Positions 45,550-56,439 of a stretch of DNA of 64,000 nt are shown piece after piece. A program made the position numbers and the translations under genes. The notes under the pieces are model-generated. The model was not told the DNA's origin. It searched no databases and was given only the letters and a program-made list of their open reading frames with translations. Positions within the stretch are counted from its first letter, which is position 1, and every line of letters starts with the position of its first letter. Origin of the DNA: Hydnum rufescens UP504 (lineage: Eukaryota; Basidiomycota; Agaricomycetes; Cantharellales; Hydnaceae); NCBI GenBank assembly GCA_014904985.1, contig MU128989.1, positions 14,249-78,248 of the forward strand, given 5' to 3'.

Positions 45550-47070
45550 AAACAGGATCACACCCCCACTACAGCAGGTGTGGTCCTATATGGTGAGTCC
45601 ATCCCATTAGATACAGACACATGAAAGGGCAGCTTTTGCTGCCCTTTTCATGCTCCTTTGACATTTTAAACTAACAATACTTTATCTATTCTAGGTTATC
45701 ACCCCAGCTGAACGATGACCCAAACAATGATGTGTATGAAACCTGTGATGACCATGTGGACAAAATGCGAGCCGAAACCGACGGAAGACCCCACATGCGT
45801 GCGCAGCCCCCAAACCCATGTGACGAAACATAAATACAGCACCACACACCTGCTGCGGCGGGTGTGTGGTACTATCTGGTGAGTCCTTCATTACAGAATG
45901 TACAATGGCACCAGAAGAGCAGCATAAGCTGCTCTTTTGGTGCCACTTCTCATTTTTTTGTAAACTAACATATAAATCATTATTTTAGATCCCCCTTCCT
46001 GCACGAAGACCCCCAATGAGATCGTGGATGAGACCCCTGATGAAAATCCCAACATGCACAGGCAGGCCAAAATCAATGCAAGACCCACATGTATGCACAG
46101 CCCCTCAGACCCATGCGATGATCAATAAAACAAAGTACCACATACCTGCTAAGGCAGGTGCGTGGTCATGTAAGGTGAGTTCTTCACAGCCATGCAAAAA
46201 GGGCAGCGAAGGCAGCCCTTTTTGCACTCCTTTAATATTTTCACTAACATATAATATTATTTCCATTCTGGGTTATTGCCTCCCACCCGAATAACAATGG
46301 TACGAAACCTGTGGCAAGCCCCGAGCAAGCCAGACCCTTGCAAGACCCCGCATGCATGCACAATCTCAACCTATGTGACAACCAATAAAACATGGAACCA
46401 CACCCGCTGTGGCAGGTGTGTGGTATTCCCTCATGAGTTATTTATTACAGCAGCGACAATGACACCAAAAGAGCAGCTGAAGCTGCTCTTTTGGTGCTGC
46501 CTCTTATTTTTTTTTTAAATATTATTTGTTATTCTAGGTTCCCCCTCCCTATGCAAAGGCTCACCCAATGGGACCACAGACCAGGTCCCAACAATGATAC
46601 CCACACACGCAGTTGTCCAAGACCCTGTCCAAGCCTCAAACACCTGCGGAATACACAATGATGGATAAGGCACATTACCACACCTGCTGCGGCAGGTGTG
46701 GTAATCATAGGTGTGTCTTCTCAACCAATATAGATACAATGGCACCAGAAGAGCAGCAGGAGCTGCTTTTCTGGTGCTGCCTCAGGTTCTCTACTAATGA
46801 TTTATCCATAACTCTAGATTACCCCTACCCCGGATGAAACCCTGCCTGGCAAGAATGTGGACAAGCCGGAACACGAAACATCGATGTACACAATGCCAAA
46901 GACTTTGCCCAAGGGCAGTACACGACAACGATGGATAAAACACGGTACCACACCCCGCTTTGGTGGGTGTCCAGACCTATACAATGGTGCCAAAAGAGCA
47001 GCAGGAGCTGCTCTTTTGGCACTGTCTTGGGTTCTTTACTTACAACTTAGTTATTATTCTAGATCACCTA
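45550..47070 (+). repeat. Element 3 right arm: six double-hairpin units, plus orientation
   Basis: Hairpin A lies at about 45620, 45908, 46194, 46464, 46740 and 46986, and B at 45555, 45841, 46136, 46396, 46679 and 46949. The first A has a changed but still paired stem (CATGAAAGGGCAGC / GCTGCCCTTTTCATG) and the third is GCAAAAAGGGCAGC paired with GCAGCCCTTTTTGC. Donor-like GTGAGT or GTGTGT is present in four of six units and CTAG/TTAG acceptors in five of six. Confidence 0.93.
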
Positions 47071-47439
47071 CCCCCGGACAAAACCCCATACAATAAAAAC
47101 ACGGATGACACCCCACCTGAAATACAGATGCATGCAGCCTCCCCCATGAAGTGCTGTGAAATTGATCACTGGAACGCCCATGCAATGAAGTCTCACCTGG
47201 GATATATGTGTGCAAAGCCCCTGCAAAATGCAGGGACTTGAGCAAGTGCATTATTGATAATTCTTTTGGTCTATTCCCTACCCGCGGGTGATGGATATGA
47301 TGGATATTATCCACATATCCATCTGATTGTAGGTATAATCATTGTAATTAGCTAATTATTGATACAATACATGTAATATCCCATTATGGGATTTAGAATA
47401 TTATGTAATACACCATTATTGAATTTTTAGTATTATGTA

Positions 47440-47519
47440 ATGAGTGATGTATCACTGGCTGTGATTTGGGTTGCAGACAGTGATACATCCCTTGTGTTGG
47501 CATATTAGAGAGAGTTGAT
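47440..47519 (-). repeat. Right inverted end of element 3
   Basis: Reverse complement of the left end: tip AGTTGAT before TA, and AGTGATACATC/TGATGTATCACT blocks further in. Confidence 0.75.
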
Positions 47520-47559
47520 TAATCTATGGTGTGTCTACCACTCGCATCATGGGCATGAT

Positions 47560-50500
47560 GATATCATGCAGTGACCATGCTCATATGGGCCCAGGATTTC
47601 TTGATGAGAGTATTCGCATGTGTATTTGCATGCTGGCCATGTACTTCATGTATTTTGTAGGACCGGAGGTGAGCAAAGACAGAAAGGGCTCAGTGTAGTT
47701 CAGCAAGAGCATCGGTTGCTTGGGCAAATCGTAACTTAGCTTCAACATGGAACAGGCCTGAATCTGGATGGGGGTTGAGGGGGATTTCATTGGGCATGAG
47801 GTGGAGTTTGTTCAGCATGTAAAGTGGAATAGTCTCCAGTGTATTCTGATCGACACGTGTGTCAGATAATAGGAGGGAAATGGTTTCAGGCATGTGCAGC
47901 TTTTGAATGCCGTGGAATGTGGCCAGGCACCTTTGTAGAGCAAGCTGGTGGTGTTCCACATTAGCCCTCTGAGTGTCTGTGCTAGATGACTTCAGCTTGC
48001 TGGTCTCAACACATAGACGACATCTAAAAAAAGTAAGATGTTAGCATAAAATTGCCATGAACAATCCCACAGACAACCCACTGTGCATCTTCAATGTCTA
48101 ATCCCATGTTTATGAAAGCACTTGGACTTGTTTCCACATCCAATTCACTGGCAGAATAGCTATCACACTCAGCAGCAATGAGCTCCAAGGTTATTGCCAC
48201 TTGAGATTTAACTAAGAACAAAACATTAGTATAGAACCGACCTAGAGATATAATGATACAGACAGATGGTCTCTACAACATATGGATCTGGTTTACTCTT
48301 GTCCTCTTCCCACTCTTGTATCATTATTGTCCATTCCTCCTTGGAATTACTGGGGATCAATTTGCAGAAAGTCTCATGCTGTTCACTGCGGGTCTGCACC
48401 TGGAGGACTGCTTCTCTTAGCTTCTTCCTGAGTAGAGGACCTGTAAATGAAATCCATAGTTAGGGACAAGCTTATGATGGTGTTAGGCTCAACTTAACCT
48501 ATGGCGAGAATCTTCCAATAGTTTGTATCGCCCCATATGTCATCCAGCATATTGTGCCATGAACCTTCACCCATTTCCTTTGTACTTTGGGCAGCAGCGT
48601 TCACGCTCGACCAGTCATGCTCAATCCCTTCACCATCCATGTGTCTGACTCCAGGCAAATAATTAAGAGAGAACCTCATTTGGCACGATTCACCATGTGC
48701 ATTGAGATGGAATTTTGGTATAGCACCATTGAAAGTCAGGTGTCAAAGTTGAACTGAAGAGAAGGTGGGAGCTGCTCATGTCATGTTTTTAGATTCTTGT
48801 AGTACATGCACCAGATGTCATACGTATTGAGGAAATCCTGGAGATTTGAGCCTTGAAGTCCTGAAAATAGGATATAATCCATGTTGGCATATCTCCAGTG
48901 GAAAAAATGTTAGGCAAGACAATGTGAATACATGCATAAAGACTCGCTGTTCACCCTTCTGAAGGTCCCCTATGCCAGTTGGTTGCAGAAAACCATGGTG
49001 GGCACAGACAATGGCACCAACTCCTGTGACTTGCAGTCCCCTCGAATTCTTCGAATTGGCTTGATCAATTGCTGAGAGACTGGTGCAGGTTGAGGTCTAG
49101 AGATGATATTTAGTGAGACGTGCAGGACTGAGAGTGGGGAAGGTGGTGATACCTCTGTTTGTTTTCCACAGTTTGCCAGATATTCATGGTAGGCTTGTTC
49201 TTCAATGAAATAAGCCCACCTGGTCCCCAAACCAGGGTCGTGGATGCCTTTATTGCATAGGCTTAGACAGAAGTTGGTGTCTTGTGATGTAATCTTCATG
49301 TACAAATAACTGCAAGGAGACAAATTTATGGTGAGGGGTAAAACATATCTAGAACACATATCAATTGCAACGTGCCATTTAGAGAGGTCCTCCCATCATC
49401 TGTCAGGGAGGTTCATGCTGGGAATCGGGCAGGCAGGGCACACAAGTGCCAGCTCCCCTCTCCTCATCCCTTCTGCACCCAAGGGGTCATGTCCACATCC
49501 TCCCTGTTTCAAGAGTTTGAGATGTCTCCATATGCAAACCATATGGAGGAAGGACGAATAGCGAGACTAGAGAGAATGTTAAGAAACCAAACACAATCAA
49601 CAACGATTGATGACATACCTTTATATCCATGAGACCCGAGTTGTCTGTCTCCCTCTCCAATGCCTGATAGAAATGGATAGTGGAGACCTTGGACTGAACT
49701 GACTGGAGATGGAAGTGGTGTAAAAGTTGGAATGTCGCACATGTTTGTGGGTGTTGAACAGTTGCAGGGAACAACCCATGATGAAGGAGTTGGTTGATGA
49801 TACCACAGTTGTTCAATCGGGAGCATCCACAGAAGGTAAGATTAATGTAGTGGAGACTGTTGATGTGAATAATGGTGAACTTTGAAGGACCTGGCTTAGG
49901 GCTCAGACATGCATCATATTTGTCGGAGGAGTGATTAAGCTGAATTCATAGGCCCAGACTCGCAAGACTCACTGGTTCGAATTGTTGACCTGACCATTGC
50001 TGACTGGTTGTCAGTATGCCGCTAATTGTGTACAGAGTCCATTGGAACTCACCTCTGTACGATGAAAGGGTAGTCTAGTGTGATGACGAACACAGCATAC
50101 TTTGCAAACAAGCTTGTCAAAGAAGCATTCCTTGCAGCAGTATACACTGCTCTCTCCTGGAGTCTTGCAGTCAGGACACCCCAGTGTCATCAACGCATCT
50201 CCATGACCTTCATGCCAGAGCATGGCATCAAGGAAATCATCTCGATAAGGGATCCATGTCTTTAGCAGTTTGTCCTAGAATCATTAGTGAGAATTAATAT
50301 GGGCCCCAAACTTTTGACTCATAACATACCACAGCCTGGTAATGTTTACAAGGATGTGGGGCACCAATATAATGTACAGTTCCTAGAGTTTCATCATCTT
50401 GATGACCATCAAATAAGCCAAGCTCAGTACTTTGAAGGTCAGAGTGATAGGGGACCTCTCCCCTTGTCTCCAGAGATTTAGGTATCAACACTGTATGTGT

Positions 50501-50640
50501 TGAGGAGGTCGATGGAGCCCCCACTCTTGGAACAATATGTTCCACACATGTAGAGGTACGACCATTGTAATTGCGCATGACAGTAGTCCAGGGGCAATTC
50601 TTCCACTTGTGCATGAGGGGGTCTTAAGGTAGTGAATGGG
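47560..50640 (-). pseudogene. KDZ transposase 2
   Basis: More complete than copy 1. On the minus strand: an N-terminus with Ser/Thr-rich sequence, DDFLDAMLWHEGHGDALM and the CxC2 cluster (CPDC, YCCKECF, VCKVCCVRHHTRLPFH; about 50060-50200), QLLHHGLFPATVQHPQTCATF (about 49770), ALERETDNSGLMD, an intron at about 49568-49618, WRHLKLLKQGGCGHDPLG and CPACPIP, DPGLGTRWAYFIEE (about 49230), a second intron, LSAIDQANSKNSRGL, AIPKFHLNAH (about 48715), MDGEGIEHDWSSVN and STKEMGEGSW (about 48590), then the C-terminal LHMPETISLLLSDTR to about 47581. TGA codons at LPDR*WED, NLKT*HEQ and FDT*LSM plus a frame change near 48730 make it a pseudogene. Element 3 ends just 3' of it. Confidence 0.85.
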
Positions 50641-51184
50641 GTCAAAAGAGTGAGACTGTTGGTGAGGTGAGGTGAGGCGAGGCCAGATGCAAACTTAGGT
50701 TCAAGCTCATAGCTTCCACTCTATTGAGTTGAAGCATGCCAGTCTAAGATTGAAAAACAGATTATTCTGATTCTTCAGGTTTTCCAAATGCTTTCAATGA
50801 AAACCCAGGATTTGAAAGCATCTCATTGTATTTGGACTTGCAATCCTCAGAACTTGACACATGAGAAATGTGAAATACTCTGATTTCCTGTGGTCAAAAC
50901 CTCTAATTTGGATATCTAGTATTCTATGGTTTTTCCCAGAATTATAGGAATGTTTGAAAATCAACATGTGAGCCAAGGTAGGTGTGTTTGAAGCTTTAGG
51001 CAAGACTTTGACTTCAGATTTCATGAATCTGGATATTAGCAGTGATACCACAGTGTCCTAATAGGTTCTGCATTAGAGTTATGATATCACACAAGTAGCT
51101 TTGGGTACTGCTTAGGATGACCCTGGTCCCATGGTGTTTAGTCTCAGAAATCTGTAGAATTGAGCTCATAATGTGGGCATATAA
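50641..51184. other. No gene seen
   Basis: No conserved frame. The promoter of KDZ 2 should lie near 50640-50750. Confidence 0.4.
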
Positions 51185-51510
51185 GGCCAAGGATACACAT
51201 ATAGGGGGAATCACTAGGATATGGGTATGTGAGGACAAGAATATAGGGTGGGATCATCATCATATGGGTAACATTGTAAGGCCAAGAATAAATACAGAAA
51301 GGGTGGGATCATCATCATAGGGGCAGGTAAGGCCAAGAATAAATAAAGAGGGGGTGGAATCATCATCATATGGGTAACATTGTAAGGCCAAGAATAAATA
51401 CAGAAAGGGTGGAATCATCATCTTAGGGACATGTAAGGCCAAGAATAAATAAAGAGGGGGTGGAATCATCATCATGTGGGAATTTTTTAAGGCCAGGAAT
51501 ATATATAGAG
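51185..51510. repeat. Minisatellite with two alternating unit types
   Basis: Units of about 55 bp (with CATATGGGTAACATTGTAAGG) alternate with units of about 52 bp (with CATAGGGGCAGGTAAGG or CTTAGGGACATGTAAGG). All share GGGTGGRATCATCATC and AAGAATAAAT. Unit starts are near 51246, 51301, 51353, 51407 and 51458. Confidence 0.9.
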
Positions 51511-53107
51511 GTGGGATCATCCAAATTAGCATAAAAGAAAGTATTGGAAGAGAGATTCAGAAATGTACTCTCTCATCTACCCAAGCATGGACCAAAGGTA
51601 GTATCAACATCCTTTGCCTGTTCAAAACATCCATATTCCTCCAGTTTGCCTGGATCAAGCATAGATCCCCACCAATAGAGTGAGAATACAATGCAAACAA
51701 TACCATTATTACCACAAATGGTGAGACATTCCCAATTATTGTGACTGTCAGTAGCAGAGAGTTGGGAGGGCTTCCCAGCTGAGGAATTACACCAGTCTGG
51801 CTGGCATGCAGTCCACCACTTCCACCAGAGTGCTGAGTAAACACTAGGTGGAGAAGGAGGGGGACAGAATCGAGCACTTCAGGCATACTTGAATCATGCC
51901 CCAACAGCAGGTGGGTGATTTTTTGTTGGGAGCTTTCCAGCCTTACAAATTGTTGTTTACAAATCAATAGGTGTAGGTCCTAAAAGGGCAAAAGGACTCA
52001 CATGGTCCCTGACAAAGCCACTCTGTTGTTCCAACTCAACCAATTTCACTAGAATCTGCTGCCACAGTTCTCCCCAACTGTGAGGGTCTGAAGGACATTG
52101 AGATGGTCCATCAGCCACTTTGGCACACTGGACATAAGGGATTCAAGAGGGAGAAAAATAAGGGCTGAAGACAAGGGAGTGGTAGTTGGAATGGGAGGCA
52201 CTGATGGTAATACATTGACGGCCAAAGGTGAGGATGATGGAGGAAGTCAGTGATCTGAATGATGAGGCTGCTTGCCACCATTCTCAGTTGAATCATGAAG
52301 ATCCGCATTGTGAGTCTTATGCTTCATCTGTTTTCATCAGTTCATGGGCTGCAGTCCTACCAGATAGCCCAAAGGTAATTATTTTAGCAAGAAAAGAGAC
52401 TACAGTTTAAACATACCACTTTTGGCCCTGATGTCATGCTCAGATTCATGTCCTCTACTATTGACAGCACCATCGGTGGGGATATCCTCTTGCAGGGTTT
52501 GGTTTGAGCAGATTGCACTGTCAACGGGGGTGTCAGGGCCATGCTGCGATGAGAGCACCAAACAAATATAAACACAGATAATTCCAGCTAAGTCTGGTGT
52601 AAGTCTGGCTAAGTCTGGGAGAATCCGGGCAAGAATGAGATAACAAGGATAGGAGGGGATGGAGAGGCAGTCCAGTGGCCCGGAGGGGACTAGGTGGAAA
52701 TGAGCACAGCAGTCCTTAAGTTCACAGAGTCAACTGGAAAGTACTCAGACCTGTAGTCCGGAGTAACAGCGGAAATCCTGAGATTATGTAATATGAATAT
52801 GGAATACATGAAGGCTGACCTGTAGTCCGGAGTAACAGTGGAAATCCTGAGAGACCAAAGCTGGGGTCTCTGGACTTTGCTCTTGGACTACTGAGTGATC
52901 ACTAAACTGGGGGTGGTTATGAGGGGGACAGGAACAGGAACTCGGCCAGGGGCAAACCAGAAGCAATGGGAAATGAAAAGGAAATGAAACCAAGATAGGG
53001 TTGGACTGGAGTCAAACCAGAATCAAGCCAGAAGCAAAGTGGACTTGGGCAAAGGAAATAAGTGGAGAACCAGACTGGAGGTGGGTGGACAAGGACCAGA
53101 GTAATCT

Positions 53108-53846
53108 GGTATAGAAGAAGGGTCAGGAGCTCCAATGACTGTCAAATCAAAATCTGGTTCAGCCAGTGTGTAGATGGGAGACTGTATTTCTGTTGTTATT
53201 CGTTGGGCTGGTTCGCTTCAATGGTTGATCACACTCTGCAAGATGTGTATGGTGTTCAGTGGAGAATAGGAAGGGATATGGACTAGCAGTAGTCAATGAT
53301 ATATCATTTGGGATGCTTATAGAAAGGCTTATACGTCGTTTGGGATGCTTGTGGAAAGGCTTATATGTCGTGTAGGATGCTTATGGAAAGGCTTATACAT
53401 CTGGGATACTTGTGGAAAGGCTTATACATTGTTCGTGTTGTGTTGGTCTGTTTACTGATATTTGTGTATTCTTGTTTATGTTCTCGTGGTCAAAATGCGG
53501 ATATCTGTGGGTTATAGACTGGTCAGTGCTTGGTTAGTCTTGTTAGTGTGTTTCTTTCTTCTTTCTTCAGAACCTGATATGTATTTCATTATGCTTACTT
53601 TTCCTTGGATGTCCAGCAACTCTAACCTTAGGTCCTGCAACTATCCTTGGCTTTAGTTATTCACATAGAGGGCTACCAGTGGCTTTGTCTCAACAACCTT
53701 GAAGATGACTTACTGTAGCTCCAGATGGCTTATAGATAGACTGTTCTTTAGAGGCAAGCAGAAAAGTTGACAGTGGTTGACAGTGATGATTTCCAGAGAG
53801 GAGATGATTGTGTGGGGATACAGGAAATCTACCAGCTTTTATACCT
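53108..53846 (-). repeat. Dispersed LTR-like repeat R2, nested in LTR copy D
   Basis: Matches the reverse complement of 61257-61916, from TATAGAAGAAGGGT at 53110 to AGCTTTTATAC at 53846 (a TATA box on the minus strand). It contains four to five copies of a ~33 bp minisatellite (GGATGCTTGTGGAAAGGCTTATA, 53305-53435), against two in the other copy. Confidence 0.8.
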
Positions 53847-54254
53847 TTCTGAAGGTGGCTGTGTTTAAGAAATATGACTCCCCCATGGGTGAGTCATAGG
53901 TGAGAACAAAAGAAAAATAACAAGATGATGTAATAATGCGGTCATAGCTGAGTCATGCATAAGGAGAACAAAAGGAATCATGAGGGGTGATGTCATAGTG
54001 ATGTCATTCATAAAGAGAACAAAAGGAATCATGAGGGGGGGTGATGTCACCAATTTGCTGAGCATGTGGAATGCTTGGAGCATGAGGTCACTGACCATGT
54101 GGAGCATTCTGGAGGTGAAATGAAAGGATATCTCTGGGTTTTGGAGATTAATTTGAGCATAGTCCAATGGTTAAGGTGTTTTGTTGTTGGTTGATAATGG
54201 GGACAAGTGCATGGGATGGGATTCAATGCAGAAACAGCAGTTTGCATCTGTAAT

Positions 54255-54700
54255 AGATGCTCTTGGTATCATTAGATGCGGATTTTTAACAGCTTTCTGG
54301 GTGCAGTGGTTCCAAGCAGATCCGGTGTAAACTGACAGAGAATTTCGTTTTTTACTGATGGGTGTTGATTCTGATAGTAATATCGTTCTGTAGAGTTCAG
54401 TTTTGATCTGTTCTTCACACGCTTGGTACCGTCAGATGCGGATTTTTTATATCTTTCCAGGCGCGGTTGTTCCGAGAGGATTAAATGCGAACTGACAGAG
54501 AAATTCTTTTTTTACTGGAAATCCCGGAGTTTGGTAGTAAAATTGGACTGGAGAGTGCAGTTTTGGTCCGTTTGACTTGTGTTAGGTACCATTCGAAAGG
54601 TGTGAATCGTAGCTTTCTAAGAGTTATATGGGCGTACCTTTCTGATCAAAACTGATGGAGCTATAGAACGAATTTGATTTCCGCGTGTAGCCATAATTAA
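54255..54700. repeat. Degenerate ~120-170 bp tandem units, shared with 20500-20890
   Basis: Recurring words in order: GGTACCRTC, CGGATTTTT, ATCTTTCCAGGCGCGGTTG, AACTGACAGAGAAATTC, TAGTAAAATYG, GTGCAGTTTTGGTC. Three units are recognisable. The same series occurs in the solo LTR at 19793-21341. Confidence 0.7.
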
Positions 54701-56358
54701 TTTTGTAATTGGTCATGTGATCATCCAAAGGCTGGGAGTGGTGTGATTTCGCGTTTTCTGATACTGGATGTTTTTATCTTCCACACTGGAGTTGACTGGA
54801 GTAAGGGACAGACCCTGACAGGGGGCATCCTCTTGTGGGTTTTGGCTGGAGGTGATTGAATTGTCAACGGGACACCCTCTAGCTGACTTGGGTTCAGGCC
54901 CATTGCATCATCGGGGGTGGAATCCTCTTGCTGGTTTTGGTTCGCAGTGGCATCATCAGTGAGGGTGTCCTCTCGTGGATCTTCATTCAAGCTGATTGTA
55001 GAACTGACATCAGGAGTTTTCAGTGGGCTGTCGGGGCGGACATCTTCACTGTTGGTGCTATCATTACTGTTTACATGGCTCACTTTATCATCCTCATCCG
55101 GATTGACATCGTTCTCGGTGTCTGTGACATCTGTTGAAGGAGGGGTGTTGGAAAGGAGGCCATATTTCTCCTCACACTTGTTTCATGCTGAGGGCATATT
55201 AAAATTATGAGTCCTAATTCATTCCAAACAGTCAAAGAGTATGCATACAGTGTACTATCTTCAGGAACTCAATGTACTTGGGAATAACCATGTCTGTAAA
55301 AAGGGAAGTGGCAAATGTGTTGAAGTCAATGGGATGGGAACCTGGCCTGGCATGACACCTTGGTGCATACTGGGACATCTCAGGGGTAGAATCGAGAATT
55401 AGACACAGATGGCAGACTTACCATGTCACAACCATATCGCCTTGGCTCTTCAATTCTGGTCCACCAGCAATAATCATCAAGGATTTTCCTGTACATTCCT
55501 GTATCATCAATAAGACCTTCTCAAGCCATGGGTTAAGGTTGTTGCAAGCCCTAGGAAAGTAAACTGAGTATGAGAGTGAAATTAAAGGCAGGATTAATTA
55601 CTTACACTTGTTGTTTCTCCAGCGACTCTAGGTCTGTGTTCCTGCCCTCCCACACTTTGACTGCATTCTCGTAATCCGTTGTCTGTCTTTCCTTGATGAT
55701 CTGCTGGATTTCTATAGTCTTGGTAAGCCATTTTTCTTTGGTGATCCGCTGCTGCATTACGATATCATCCCATCACACTTTTCCGGAGGGTAGTGGCTGA
55801 TTGTAGTCAATGGCAAGCTGGATGTCAATGGCAGGCTTAACTTGCTCATCATAGAATAGTGCTGAGTATACATGAACGAGCTGTTTGCGATGCAGCTTCG
55901 GAATGCCAGGAAATTCAACCATAGAGTTGGGAATGGAGAGCGATTCAGGTAGAAGGACAGGGAATATATCCTTGGTGACATTGGTGGAGCTGTCTTCATC
56001 ATCCTTGTGTACCTTCCTTGGACTCCAATGATGCTTAAACCAATGTCTCAATGCCTTCAGATGTGTAGGTCAGTAAAATAGCATGAATAGAGCCCGAAAT
56101 AGCACATACCAATTGTTTTTTTGTCAAATTCTTCTCATACGTACGAAGTGCTTCGGGATTGCTCAGCTCTTCGTACATAGCCCCAGGGACTGGTTCAAAA
56201 TCATCAGGCAAGCTGATGTGGTACAACACAAACCACATGCTATAGAACTTTTCAAACCATTGTGATTGTGAGTGATTTTTGCAGGCAGCAATGTATTCAG
56301 GACCATAGCCATTGAGGTATTCATGCCTGGTCCCTTGGGCCCATGATTGGGGAGCCAT

Positions 56359-56439
56359 AGTGTAGACAAAGTGTGGAATCAAAGGCCGGAATCAAATCAA
56401 CACCTCGTGCAATGCATGTGCAACACAACTGATTCCTTT
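56359..56439. promoter_or_regulatory. Short shared intergenic region of the divergent gene pair, copy 2
   Basis: 81 bp between start codons at 56358 (minus) and 56440 (plus), corresponding to the 93 bp region in copy 1. Confidence 0.5.

Larger units (their letters stand above)
41026..47519. mobile_element. Element 3: hairpin-array element with TA-flanked inverted ends (6494 bp)
   Basis: The ends are ATCAACT...AGTTGAT flanked by TA (41024-41025 and 47520-47521). A second inverted block TGATGTATCACT is shared at 41077 and 47448. Inside are a left array (41815-44795), a central palindrome (44828-45475) and a right array (45550-47070). There is no transposase. The terminal sequence differs from elements 1 and 2 although the internal architecture is the same. 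Its left flank is the 40610-41025 fragment and its right flank is the 3' side of KDZ gene 2. Confidence 0.85.
52531..54820. mobile_element. LTR of Gypsy family 1, copy D, with nested insertions
   Basis: Starts TGTCAGGGCC at 52531 and ends GACCCTGACA at 54820, flanked on both sides by GGGGG (52526-52530 and 54821-54825), a clean 5 bp duplication. LTR sequence matches 2871-3519 up to about 53104 (CCAGAGTA), and the last ~40 bp again belong to the LTR. The 1.68 kb between is other repeat DNA (see 53108-53846 and 54255-54700). It interrupts the module gene. Confidence 0.8.
51560..56358 (-). pseudogene. Large multi-exon protein of unknown function, module copy 2, interrupted by an LTR
   Basis: The minus-strand ATG (56358) gives MAPQSWAQGTRHEYLNGYG. 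Intron 56055-56109 is 55 bp and phase 0, exactly as in copy 1. Matching blocks are RHWFKHHWSP, HVYSALFYDEQVKPAIDIQ (about 55830) and TGKSLMIIAGGPELKSQG (about 55480, equivalent to TGFAITIVVGGPSP in copy 1). An acidic/Ser-rich region (54840-55080) follows. The reading frame then jumps over the LTR insertion (52531-54820) and continues at 52525 (TVQSAQTKPCKRISPP). The last exon at about 51560-51950 has the Trp block (WWKWWTACQPDWC, GNNGI, LYWWGSML). TGA codons occur at SGKV*WDD and twice in the last exon. Its divergent partner starts 81 bp away at 56440. Confidence 0.62.

Noticed and set aside
12560..47070. CRISPR-like arrays of palindromic repeats
   Set aside because: The genome is eukaryotic, units are ~230-370 bp with two different hairpins and no short unique spacers, and no Cas genes are present.
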